From: Neisseria lactamica
GTDB taxonomy: Bacteria; Pseudomonadota; Gammaproteobacteria; Burkholderiales; Neisseriaceae
DNA: 64,000 nucleotides
Assembly (NCBI RefSeq): GCF_901482445.1
Contig: NZ_LR590477.1
Span: 1,612,001-1,676,000 of the forward strand
Direction of reading: 5' to 3'
The notes under the pieces were generated by a model. That model made no database searches. It was not told where the DNA came from and saw only the letters and a program-made list of their open reading frames with translations. The position numbers and the translations under genes are program-made. The stretch's first letter is position 1, and each line of letters begins with the position of its first letter. Positions 50,853 through 58,344 of the stretch are shown here, one piece after another.

Positions 50853-51779
50853 TTACAGCTTCGTCCCTGCTTCGATATGCCGTCCCGCCGCAAACGCCGC
50901 GACATTCATACGCCTGCCGCCGGCGGGCTGCAATTCGGTAATCTTCAGCGCGTTTTCGCCGCAGGCAACGACCAAACCGTCCGCCGAACAGGACAACACT
51001 TCGCCTGCCGCGCCTTGTTGCGCCACCACTTCCGCCCGCCGGATTTTCATCGGCTTGCCCTGATACTCAACCCACGCGGCAGGCACGGGGTTGAAGGCGC
51101 GGATTTTGCGTTCGATAACCGCCGCGCTTTCGCTCCAATCGATACGCGCCTCTTCTTTGCTTAGTTTTTGGGCGTAAGTAACACCTTCTTCGGGCTGTTT
51201 GACCGCGTTCAGACGGCCTTTGCTTTGAAGCTGTTGCAAATCGGCAACAACCGCCGCCGCCCCGATTTCCATCAGCGCGTCGTGGACTTCGTTGGCGGTA
51301 TCGGTCGGTTGGATGGCGTAGCGGTGTTCGCTGACCACATCGCCGGTGTCCAAACCGATGTCCATCTGCATAATGCACACGCCGGTTTCGGCATCGCCTG
51401 CCTCAATCGCGCGCTGAATCGGCGCCGCGCCGCGCCAACGGGGCAGCAGCGAGGCGTGGATATTGAGGCAGCCGTGTTTCGGCACATCCAACACGTCTTG
51501 CGGCAGAATCAAACCGTAGGCGGCAACCACCATTACGTCTGCCTCGACCTCTTTGAGCATTTGCAGGGCTTCGGCGTTGTTGCGCAGCTTTTCGGGCTGC
51601 GCCACGGTCAAACCCAATTCCAAAGCAGCCTGTTTGACCGGCGATGCGGTCAACTGCATACCGCGTCCTTTAGGGCGGTCGGGCTGAGTCAGCACCAGCG
51701 GGATTTCAAAACCGGCGGCGGCAACGGCTTTTAAAGCGGCGGCGGCAAAATCGGGCGTTCCGGCGAAGATGACTTTCAT
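50853..51779 (-). CDS. fmt: Methionyl-tRNA formyltransferase
   Basis: A 308-residue enzyme that formylates initiator Met-tRNA. It starts at MKVIFAGTPDFAAAALKAVA (51779); 30 open codons upstream are not part of it. HASLLPRWRGAAPIQRAIEA is the formyltetrahydrofolate site with the catalytic His/Asp. The C-terminal OB-like domain ends in AGRHIEAGTKL. Confidence 0.97.
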   Translation of the reverse strand: MKVIFAGTPDFAAAALKAVAAAGFEIPLVLTQPDRPKGRGMQLTASPVKQAALELGLTVAQPEKLRNNAEALQMLKEVEADVMVVAAYGLILPQDVLDVPKHGCLNIHASLLPRWRGAAPIQRAIEAGDAETGVCIMQMDIGLDTGDVVSEHRYAIQPTDTANEVHDALMEIGAAAVVADLQQLQSKGRLNAVKQPEEGVTYAQKLSKEEARIDWSESAAVIERKIRAFNPVPAAWVEYQGKPMKIRRAEVVAQQGAAGEVLSCSADGLVVACGENALKITELQPAGGRRMNVAAFAAGRHIEAGTKL

Positions 51780-51817
51780 AGCGTATTCCTGCGTGTGCGT
51801 AAAATTGTCGGACAAGA

Positions 51818-51857
51818 CCGTGCCGTCTGAAAACTTTGCAGCGTTCAGACGGCACGG
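51818..51857 (-). terminator. Inverted DUS pair after def
   Basis: CCGTGCCGTCTGAA and TTCAGACGGCACGG with a 12-base loop. The flank is GT rather than AT. It separates def from fmt, so the two may be only partly co-transcribed. Confidence 0.7.
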
Positions 51858-51865
51858 CAAAAGGG

Positions 51866-52369
51866 TCAAATCGTATGTTTCTGACGTTTTTTCAACTTGG
51901 TCTTAATCCGGCTCTGCTTGAGCTGCGACAGGCGTTCGACAAACACAATGCCCATCAGGTGGTCCAACTCGTGCTGCACGCAAATCGCCAGCAAGCCGTC
52001 CGCCTCCAGCGTGAACTTTTCGCCTTTTTCGTTCAAAGCCTCGACCTTGACGCGTTCGGCGCGGGTTACGGTGTCGTAAATACCCGGCACCGACAGGCAG
52101 CCCTCTTCGTAAGTGGTTTCACCGTCTTTCTCAACAATGACGGGGTTGATGAACACGCGCGGTTCGCTGCGGTTTTCGGACAAATCCATCACGACCACGC
52201 GCTCGTGCACATCGACCTGCGTCGCCGCCAGCCCGATGCCGCGCGCCTCGTACATCGTTTCAAACATATCGGCAACCAGCTTTTGGATGCGCCCGTCGAC
52301 TTGTTCGACAGGCTTTGCCACCGTGTGCAGACGCTCGTCGGGATATTGCAAGATATTCAGTAAAGCCAT
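51866..52369 (-). CDS. def: Peptide deformylase
   Basis: A 167-residue metalloenzyme removing the N-formyl group. All three motifs are present: GIGLAATQ, EGCLSVP (metal Cys) and QHELDHLMG (two metal His and catalytic Glu). It starts at MALLNILQYPDERLHTVAKP (52369); 14 basic codons upstream are leader. It acts after Fmt, its neighbour. Confidence 0.97.
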   Translation of the reverse strand: MALLNILQYPDERLHTVAKPVEQVDGRIQKLVADMFETMYEARGIGLAATQVDVHERVVVMDLSENRSEPRVFINPVIVEKDGETTYEEGCLSVPGIYDTVTRAERVKVEALNEKGEKFTLEADGLLAICVQHELDHLMGIVFVERLSQLKQSRIKTKLKKRQKHTI

Positions 52370-52553
52370 AATTTTCTCTTTCCTTCGGCGGATACGCCGC
52401 CTGTTTTTCATAATTACCGTGATGGTGCGGATAATTCGATGTTAAAATGCGAAACATTTATTATCACGCGGCACGTCCCGAAAAGACCGCCGCCGCTTTT
52501 TCCAACCCAATCAGGCAAGACAAACCGAAATTTATCAGATAAGGGGAACGGTT

Positions 52554-53777
52554 ATGCAACGTCGTATTATAACCCTGCTCTGCGCGGCAGGTATGGCATT
52601 CTCAACACAAACTTTGGCGGCAAATCTGAAGGTACGCCCGAACGCGCCGCAACGCTACACAGTCAAACAGGGCGACACCCTGTGGGGCATTTCGGGCAAA
52701 TACCTGTACAGCCCGTGGCAATGGGGCCGCCTGTGGGGCGCGAACCGCAGCCGAATCCACAATCCCGACCTGATTTATCCGGGCCAGGTATTGGTGTTGC
52801 GCTACATTAACGGCGAACCGCGCCTCGGCCTGGAACAGACAGACGGCATCCCCGTCGTCAAAATGAGTCCGGATAAGGAAGTGTCCGGATACGGCATCCC
52901 TGCCGTCAATGTCAACTTCTACCGCATCTTTATGCAGCACCCGCAAATCGTTTCCCGCAAAGAAACCGCTGCCGCGCCGCGCCTGGTTTCGGGTCCGGAA
53001 GGCAGGCTGCTGTACACCAAAGGCACCCGGGTTTACACCAAAGGCCTGAAAGAGCCGGGCCGCTATCTGACCTACCGCATCAATAAAAACATCACCGATC
53101 CGGATACGGGCAGATTCCTCGGACAAGAAGTCGCATTCAGCGGCATCGTACGCTCCCTCGACTATACCGACTCCGCCCTCGGACAACGCTCCAAGCAGGC
53201 TGAAGAACGGTTGAAAGACAACGAATACTACAGCCGCACCCATCCTCTGATTACCCCGCTGCGTACCCGTTCGATACAGCCGCTGGTGGTCGAAACCGCC
53301 ATTTCCGAAATACAGCAGGGCGATTACCTGATGAAAATGCCGGAAGACACCGACCGCTTCAATATGGTGCCGCACGAGCCGTCCCGCCCGATTCAGGCGA
53401 AAATCGTTTCCGTGTTTGAAGGCGCGGGGGTCGGCGGACAGTTCAAAACCATTACGATAGACAAAGGCGAGGCGGACGGATTGGACAAAGGCGCGGTAAT
53501 AAGCCTCTACAAACGCAAGAAAACGATGCAGGTCAACCTCTCCAACAATTTGGCGGAAGAACCGAAAAGCAGGGATACCGTCGAACTGATTTCGACACCC
53601 GCCGAAGAAGTGGGTTTGGCAATGGTTTACCACACTGCGCCGAACTTGGCTTACGCCATTATTTTGGAAAACATCTCCGATATTTCCGTAGGCGACACCG
53701 CTGCCAATCCGGGACGGGATTTGGACAATATGCCGGATCAGGGCCGCGCTCGCGTCGATTCCGACCCTTTCCAATAA
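52554..53777 (+). CDS. Exported LysM-domain protein
   Basis: A 407-residue protein with a signal peptide (MQRRIITLLCAAGMAFSTQT, cut near LAA-N). A LysM domain follows at about 37-85 (RYTVKQGDTLWGISGKYLYS to VLVLRYI), giving binding to peptidoglycan. The rest has a large beta-rich region without recognised catalytic residues. It is divergent from def. In many proteobacteria a similar LysM protein lies by dprA-def-fmt; a cell envelope role is inferred. Confidence 0.85.
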   Translation: MQRRIITLLCAAGMAFSTQTLAANLKVRPNAPQRYTVKQGDTLWGISGKYLYSPWQWGRLWGANRSRIHNPDLIYPGQVLVLRYINGEPRLGLEQTDGIPVVKMSPDKEVSGYGIPAVNVNFYRIFMQHPQIVSRKETAAAPRLVSGPEGRLLYTKGTRVYTKGLKEPGRYLTYRINKNITDPDTGRFLGQEVAFSGIVRSLDYTDSALGQRSKQAEERLKDNEYYSRTHPLITPLRTRSIQPLVVETAISEIQQGDYLMKMPEDTDRFNMVPHEPSRPIQAKIVSVFEGAGVGGQFKTITIDKGEADGLDKGAVISLYKRKKTMQVNLSNNLAEEPKSRDTVELISTPAEEVGLAMVYHTAPNLAYAIILENISDISVGDTAANPGRDLDNMPDQGRARVDSDPFQ

Positions 53778-53789
53778 CCCCTCGGCAAC

Positions 53790-53818
53790 AATGCCGTCTG
53801 AAGGCTTCAGACGGCATT
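53790..53818 (+). terminator. Inverted DUS pair after the LysM gene
   Basis: AATGCCGTCTGAAG and CTTCAGACGGCATT with a single loop base, followed by TTTTATT on the plus strand. Confidence 0.85.
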
Positions 53819-54003
53819 TTTATTGAGGCTGCGTTTCCATATTCCGTTGATGCACAACTTTAATTAGCCGGACAAAATGTCTTTTATCCGATAGAACCGG
53901 TTTCCGCCCGAACGGAAACAAGCGGCTATTTCCCTTGCAGCCAAATGGAAGCAACCGAGTATCCAAACCCAATCTTGCCGCTTTGCCGCCGCCCCCTGAA
54001 AAA
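53819..54003. other. Gene-free spacer between convergent genes
   Basis: About 185 bases between two DUS terminators that serve opposite strands. A GTTTCCG-CGGAAAC inverted repeat is near 53910-53930. I see no gene or RNA here. Confidence 0.4.
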
Positions 54004-54032
54004 AATGCCGTCTGAAGCCTTCAGACGGCATT
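54004..54032 (-). terminator. Inverted DUS pair after the membrane protein gene
   Basis: AATGCCGTCTGAAG and CTTCAGACGGCATT; on the minus strand followed by TTTTTTCAG. It lies 55 bases past the stop of the gene at 54088. Confidence 0.8.
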
Positions 54033-54087
54033 GTTGCCGGAAAAAGCCGCCGCGCCGCCGGTGCGCGCCCCGCGCATCGGGACACCT

Positions 54088-54753
54088 TCAATAAAATATC
54101 CGCTTGGGCTTTTCCGGCGTTTTTGAAATCTCCTGCAACGCCTGATTGAGCGCGCCCAAATCCAACGCCGTTTCCGAACGGCAGGCATCGCCGAAGATGT
54201 TTTTATATTCCGCCGTCAGTTTCAACATTCCTTTGAACGCGCGCCCTTCCAAAGCCGCCGACAACTCGAAAATATCGGCGAACACGCGTCCATAGGTTTC
54301 GCCCGAGGCGACCGCGTCCGTCCCCAATGCAAACATATCCATTTTTGCCAACTCGGCGGCAATCGTGCGCGCGTCTTCGTCGTCGGGCAGCACTTCCGCC
54401 TTAAACCTGACCTGTTCCGCCATCCCTTTGCCGTGGTTTTTGACCAGCAGGGCGAGCATTTGCGGCTTGTGTTCCAAGTGTTGCAAAGAAGCGTGCAGGA
54501 CGGGGTGTATGCTTTCGTTCTGTATCATTTTTTCGCGGTAGAACTTTTCCGCCTTAGCCTTTGAACGCGCCGACACGAACGCCCACGCCAGCCACACCAG
54601 CGCGACAGCGGACAATGCGGACAGAAGCGGAGGCAGCTCTTCAGTATAGGCTTTCTGATTGAACCAGATTTGCGCGGTCAAAAAACCGGCAAAGAAAATC
54701 AAAACATAAAGTATCGGTGCGAAACGGCTTTGGACAGAAGCGTGCATCATCAT
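54088..54753 (-). CDS. Membrane protein of unknown function
   Basis: A 221-residue protein. Two hydrophobic segments lie in the first 65 residues (LYVLIFFAGFLTAQIWF and LLSALSAVALVWLAWAFV), followed by a soluble cytoplasmic domain with a charged helix (SARSKAKAEKFYREKMIQNE) and LLVKNHGKGMAEQVRFKAEV. Three ATGs stand together at the start (54753-54745). I do not recognise the family. It is 64 bases downstream of pyrI on the same strand. Confidence 0.75.
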   Translation of the reverse strand: MMMHASVQSRFAPILYVLIFFAGFLTAQIWFNQKAYTEELPPLLSALSAVALVWLAWAFVSARSKAKAEKFYREKMIQNESIHPVLHASLQHLEHKPQMLALLVKNHGKGMAEQVRFKAEVLPDDEDARTIAAELAKMDMFALGTDAVASGETYGRVFADIFELSAALEGRAFKGMLKLTAEYKNIFGDACRSETALDLGALNQALQEISKTPEKPKRIFY

Positions 54754-54817
54754 TCCATTTCAGATTGGCAAAACAGGCGGCAGACGAAATGCCGCCCACT
54801 CGGTTTAAGGGAATCCG

Positions 54818-55276
54818 TCAGGCTTCCGCCACCGAATCCCGGCTGTAGGTTTTTTCGCAGTAGTGGCATTTCAGCCGCGTCTGCCCGTTGTGTTTTTTAA
54901 CATAAAACCGGCTTTTGACCGGCTCGCCGTGGCCGGCGCAATTGGGGTTCGGGCAGCGGAACACTTCGGCGATTTCGTCGGGTAGGTTCAAATGCCGCTT
55001 CTGCACGACCTTGAAATTGTCGATGGTATTGACCACCGCTTCGGGGGCGAACAGGGCGAGGCGGTCGGCGGCTTTGTCGTCCAAGCACACGCCTTTGATT
55101 TTGATGATGTCTTTGCTGCCTTGGGTTTTGCTGGGCAGGTTGAAGCCCACGGTTACCGCGTTGCCGTAGTGCAAAAGTTTGAACTGGCGCAGGATGGCCA
55201 GCCCCCTGCCGGCGGGAATATGGTCGATCACCGTACCTTTTTCAATGGCTTCGACACTGAGTTTCGGGGTTTCCAT
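54818..55276 (-). CDS. pyrI: Aspartate carbamoyltransferase regulatory chain
   Basis: A 152-residue PyrI. The nucleotide-binding domain contains GTVIDHIPAGRGLAILRQFK and SKDIIKIKGVCLDDKAADRL. The C-terminal zinc domain has four cysteines (CPNPNC and CHYC) that hold the catalytic trimer. It makes the ATCase allosteric to CTP/ATP. Nine bases after pyrB. Confidence 0.97.
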   Translation of the reverse strand: METPKLSVEAIEKGTVIDHIPAGRGLAILRQFKLLHYGNAVTVGFNLPSKTQGSKDIIKIKGVCLDDKAADRLALFAPEAVVNTIDNFKVVQKRHLNLPDEIAEVFRCPNPNCAGHGEPVKSRFYVKKHNGQTRLKCHYCEKTYSRDSVAEA

Positions 55277-55285
55277 ATCTGTTCC

Positions 55286-56206
55286 TCACACTTCTTCGTT
55301 CAACACCAGCGACAATATCGCCATACGCGCATAAACGCCGTTGGTCGCCTGCTCGAAATAATAGGCGTGCGGCGTGGCATCGACATCGGGATGGATTTCG
55401 TCCACGCGCGGCAAAGGGTGCAGCACGCGCAGGTTCGGTTTGGCGCGGGCGAGCATAGACGCTTCGAGGTTGAATTTGCCTTGGATTTTGGCAAATTCCT
55501 GTTCGTCGAAACGCTCGCGCTGAACACGGGTCATATACAGGATGTCCGCCCATTCCGCCGCTTCTTCCAAACTGCCGAGGATACGGTATCGGCAGCCGGC
55601 TTCATCCAACTCTTCGGTAATGTAGTCGGGCATCGCGAGGCTGGGCGGCGAGACGAAGGCAAATTCGCAGCCCCAACGTTTCAACGCCTGACAAAGCGAA
55701 TGCACGGTGCGCCCGTATTTCAAGTCGCCCGCCATCGCGATTTTGAGCTTGTCCAAACGCCCCTGCGTTTCATAAATTGTTACCAGATCCAACAAGGTCT
55801 GACTGGGGTGCTGGTTCGTGCCGTCGCCGGCGTTGATGACGGGGACGCGCGAAAACTCCGCCGCCACGCGCGCCGCGCCGTCTTTGGGATGGCGTTGGAT
55901 GATTGCGTCGGTGTAGCCGGAAATGATGCGGGCGGTATCGGCAAGCGTCTCGCCTTTTTTGGCACTGGTATTCGCGCCGTCCGAAAAGCCGATGACCTTG
56001 CCGCCCAGCCGCTGCACCGCCGTTTCAAACGACAGCCTCGTGCGCGTGGACGGCTCGAAAAAGCACGACCCGATGAGTTTGCCTTCCAACAAATCGCCGC
56101 GCGGATGCGCCTTCAGCTTCAATGCCGTCTGAAGCAGGCATTCCAACTGTTCGCGCGACAAATCCGAAATGGAGATGATATGCTGTCTGTAAAGCGGATT
56201 AGGCAT
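55286..56206 (-). CDS. pyrB: Aspartate carbamoyltransferase catalytic chain
   Basis: A 306-residue ATCase catalytic subunit, the first committed step of pyrimidine synthesis. Carbamoyl-phosphate loop STRTRLSFETAVQRLGG, HPSQTLLDL and the aspartate-binding HPLPRVDEIHPDVD are all intact. A terminator-like hairpin stands directly before its Shine-Dalgarno sequence. Confidence 0.97.
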   Translation of the reverse strand: MPNPLYRQHIISISDLSREQLECLLQTALKLKAHPRGDLLEGKLIGSCFFEPSTRTRLSFETAVQRLGGKVIGFSDGANTSAKKGETLADTARIISGYTDAIIQRHPKDGAARVAAEFSRVPVINAGDGTNQHPSQTLLDLVTIYETQGRLDKLKIAMAGDLKYGRTVHSLCQALKRWGCEFAFVSPPSLAMPDYITEELDEAGCRYRILGSLEEAAEWADILYMTRVQRERFDEQEFAKIQGKFNLEASMLARAKPNLRVLHPLPRVDEIHPDVDATPHAYYFEQATNGVYARMAILSLVLNEEV

Positions 56207-56222
56207 TTTTGCCCCCCTTCCG

Positions 56223-56245
56223 TAAAAAACCCGCGTCAGGCGGGT
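56223..56245 (-). promoter_or_regulatory. Terminator-type attenuator in the pyrB leader
   Basis: On the minus strand ACCCGC-CTGAC-GCGGGT is followed by a T6 run, an intrinsic terminator that ends 17 bases before the pyrB start. A 6-bp hairpin (TTTGCG/CGCAAA, about 56280-56300) upstream could be a pause site. Such a terminator directly in front of pyrB is the hallmark of pyrBI attenuation in enterobacteria; that mechanism is inferred here. Confidence 0.7.
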
Positions 56246-56376
56246 ATCCGGTTATACGTCCACGCCGCCCGTATGTTTGCGGAACAGCTTCGCAAAAGCG
56301 GCAATACGGCGCGCATTATCGCATATTTGCCGCCGCAAAGTTTTACCGCACGAATCCCGTACTTTTCAGACGGCAT
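56236..56376 (-). CDS. Candidate pyrB leader peptide (46 codons)
   Basis: An open frame from an ATG that is part of a DUS (56376) ends with a TGA inside the loop of the attenuator hairpin. It reads MPSEKYGIRAVKLCGGKY at the start and RAAWTYNRIPA at the end. Ending in the terminator is what a pyrBI-type leader needs, since a ribosome there would block the hairpin. No good Shine-Dalgarno is visible, and a possible internal promoter (TGC-GATAAT, 56315-56323) would exclude its first half, so it remains a candidate. Confidence 0.35.
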   Translation of the reverse strand: MPSEKYGIRAVKLCGGKYAIMRAVLPLLRSCSANIRAAWTYNRIPA

Positions 56377-56404
56377 ATCCAAACACGCCCGCATAAGCAT
56401 AAGG

Positions 56405-56410
56405 TATAAT
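56405..56410 (+). promoter_or_regulatory. Possible -10 box of the DUF3579-GNAT gene
   Basis: A perfect TATAAT 31 bases before the start codon on the plus strand. No convincing -35 is seen 16-18 bases upstream. Confidence 0.4.
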
Positions 56411-56441
56411 CGCGCCAGACATTTCTTTTCAGGAAGCCGCC

Positions 56442-57284
56442 ATGTTAGTCTGCAACCCCTACGAAGTCGTCATCCACGGCACAACGAGTTCCGGCAAGGT
56501 TTTCCGCCCCAGCGACTGGGCGGAACGCCTGTGCGGCATCCTGTCCTCGTTCACCAAAGACAACCGCCTCTCCTACTCGAAATGGGTGCGCCCGATTTTA
56601 GTGGACAACATCCGCTGCGTCGCCGTCGATAAAAAACTGGAAACCGACAATCCGCAGATGTTCCGCTTCCTGATGGACTTTGCCGCCGACAACGACCTGC
56701 GCGTCATCGACTGCAAGGCACTGATCGAAGAGCGCGAACACGGAAAAGCAGACGAAGACGAAGCAGGAAACGTCCCACTGGCACAGGCAATCGAAGAAAA
56801 ACACGCCGCCGAGAAAGCACAGGAACAGACCGTCTCGGGCGCATCCTACGTTTTGCGCGAAATCGGCACGGAAGACACGTCCTCCGCCTTTGCAGCCTTG
56901 AGCGTTTTGCGTTCCGCCCTGACCGACATCAACCGCTTTACCGAACAAATCAACAAAATCCAACGCCCCCAAGGCTACCGCCTGCTGGGTATTTTTGAAG
57001 AAGGCAAACACAACGCCGTCGCCGTCTGCGGCTTCCGCGAAGCCTGCACCCTCGCCGGCGGCCGACATATCCATATCGACGACATCGTTACCCTGCCGCA
57101 AAGCCGCCGCAAAGGCTACGCCTCACGCCTTTTGGAAGAAGTCCGCAAAATCGGCGCGGAAACAGGGGTTACCAAAATCCACCTTAACGTCCACGTCAAC
57201 CACGACCGCGCCGACGCGCACCGCCTGTATTTCAAAAACGGTTTTGAAATCTGCGCCTACCACTTCCGTTGCGATCCCAAATGA
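56442..57284 (+). CDS. DUF3579 and GNAT acetyltransferase fusion
   Basis: A 280-residue protein. Residues 1-95 resemble the DUF3579 family (GKVFRPSDWAERLCGILSSF; VDKKLETDNPQMFRFLMDFA). After an acidic linker, residues 135-280 form a GNAT N-acetyltransferase: IDDIVTLPQSRRKGYASRLL is the acetyl-CoA loop (Q/R-x2-G-x-A type), and HVNHDRADAHRLYFKNGFEI the C-terminal motif. The substrate is unknown. AGGAAG precedes the ATG. The stop overlaps a tiny lipoprotein gene. Confidence 0.85.
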   Translation: MLVCNPYEVVIHGTTSSGKVFRPSDWAERLCGILSSFTKDNRLSYSKWVRPILVDNIRCVAVDKKLETDNPQMFRFLMDFAADNDLRVIDCKALIEEREHGKADEDEAGNVPLAQAIEEKHAAEKAQEQTVSGASYVLREIGTEDTSSAFAALSVLRSALTDINRFTEQINKIQRPQGYRLLGIFEEGKHNAVAVCGFREACTLAGGRHIHIDDIVTLPQSRRKGYASRLLEEVRKIGAETGVTKIHLNVHVNHDRADAHRLYFKNGFEICAYHFRCDPK

Positions 57285-57406
57285 AAACACTCATCCTCAT
57301 CTGCACCCTGTCGGCACTCGCCGCCTGCGCCACCCCGTCCGGACAAGGCGGCACTCAGGTTTACGGCGAAATCAAAGCCGGTATCGAAACCCGGCACGCC
57401 CACTGA
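57281..57406 (+). CDS. Small lipoprotein (41 residues)
   Basis: The ATG overlaps the stop of the acetyltransferase (ATGA). The frame reads MKTLILICTLSALAACATPS, a short signal peptide with an LAAC lipobox (Cys16), then a Gly-rich mature part ending GIETRHAH. It would be lipidated and anchored in the envelope. Too short for most gene finders; the function is unknown. A DUS terminator follows at once. Confidence 0.7.
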   Translation: MKTLILICTLSALAACATPSGQGGTQVYGEIKAGIETRHAH

Positions 57407-57441
57407 AAAATGCCGTCTGAAGCCCTTTCAGACGGCATTTT
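57407..57441 (+). terminator. Inverted DUS pair after the lipoprotein gene
   Basis: AAAATGCCGTCTGAA and TTCAGACGGCATTTT with a 5-base loop. It also lies just past the stop of the minus-strand gene at 57454 and can serve both directions. Confidence 0.85.
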
Positions 57442-57453
57442 AAAATATGCGCC

Positions 57454-58005
57454 CTATCCGTCCGCCTTGCCCGTACCCCCTGACTTTGCCGCCCTGCCCG
57501 ATGCCGTCTGAAGCCTGAACCGCCCCACCAGCCCGATGCCGCACGACACCGCCGGAAAGGGCATACACAAAGCCGTCAGCACATAACGCGCATTGCCCGT
57601 ATTGACCACGTCCGCGCCCTTCAGCAGCAGCGGCAGCGCGTTCGCCCACTCCCACAGCGAAGGCGCGCTGAACGCCAACACCGCCACCAGCCCCAACATC
57701 CGGAACACCCCGATTTCCAACACCTGCCGCCGCCGCACCGAACGGTTGAGCAGAAACACAACCGCCAACCCGAAACAGACCACCGCCGCCATCCCCCCGT
57801 TGGCGACAATCTGCAAACTGTTGAACGCAATATCGGGCGTAACCGCCAACACGCCTTCCGAATCCGGCACGGCACGCTGCAAATCCAAACCCTGCAACAC
57901 GTTCAACACAAAACCGTAGATCAAATCACAAAACACCACGCCTATCGGCAAAGCACTCAAAACCCGCCACATCTTCCTATCCGACCAACCGTTCAAAACC
58001 TTCAT
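57454..58005 (-). CDS. Membrane protein, start next to a Correia element
   Basis: A 183-residue protein with about four hydrophobic segments (LSALPIGVVFCDLIYGFVLN; AAVVCFGLAVVFLLN; MLGLVAVLAFSA; and a last one near ALCMPFPAVSCGIGLV). The C-terminus (RLQTASGRA) is encoded by a DUS. The first ATG (58005) is only two bases from a CREE, which leaves no room for a usual ribosome-binding site; the ATG at 57972 (MWRVLSALPIG), preceded by GATAGGAAG, is an alternative. No family recognised. Confidence 0.65.
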   Translation of the reverse strand: MKVLNGWSDRKMWRVLSALPIGVVFCDLIYGFVLNVLQGLDLQRAVPDSEGVLAVTPDIAFNSLQIVANGGMAAVVCFGLAVVFLLNRSVRRRQVLEIGVFRMLGLVAVLAFSAPSLWEWANALPLLLKGADVVNTGNARYVLTALCMPFPAVSCGIGLVGRFRLQTASGRAAKSGGTGKADG

Positions 58006-58007
58006 TT

Positions 58008-58114
58008 TATAGTGGATTAAATTTAAACCAGTACGGCGTTGCCTCGCCTTGCCGTACTATTTGTACTGTCTGCGGCTTCGTCGCCTTGTCCTGATTTAAA
58101 TTTAATCCACTATA
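58008..58114. mobile_element. Correia repeat enclosed element (short form, 107 bp)
   Basis: Terminal inverted repeats start TATAGTGGATTAAATTTAAA and end with the complement, flanking a core with a CAGTACGGC/GCCGTACTA hairpin. The length fits the short, internally deleted class. These non-autonomous elements transpose in TA sites and can carry outward promoters and be processed by RNase III in transcripts. Confidence 0.95.
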
Positions 58115-58344
58115 CCCGACCGCGCAAGCCGCCGAACAAAAAATAAATTTAGCCTAAGTCATAAAACCGTGTAATTTTGCGCCAAAACGGTTGTTTGCGG
58201 GTAAAATATCAACCCATTAATTTCAATCATATTTTTAAACGGCAGACAAAAGAACCCGGGGAAATGCCGATTTACCCCCGAATTTCTGTAATTTTGCAAC
58301 AAAATACCGCAAAACCTCCGACTTGAAACCGAAAGGACTTTCAT
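58115..58344 (+). other. AT-rich leader of pykA
   Basis: 230 bases with no gene between the CREE and pykA. TAAAAT-like boxes occur (for example at about 58202), but none has a convincing -35 at proper spacing. AAAGGA precedes the pykA start. Confidence 0.4.

Noticed and set aside
52602..53774. 390-codon minus-strand open frame
   Set aside because: Antisense to the LysM gene, which has a signal peptide and a DUS terminator on the plus strand.
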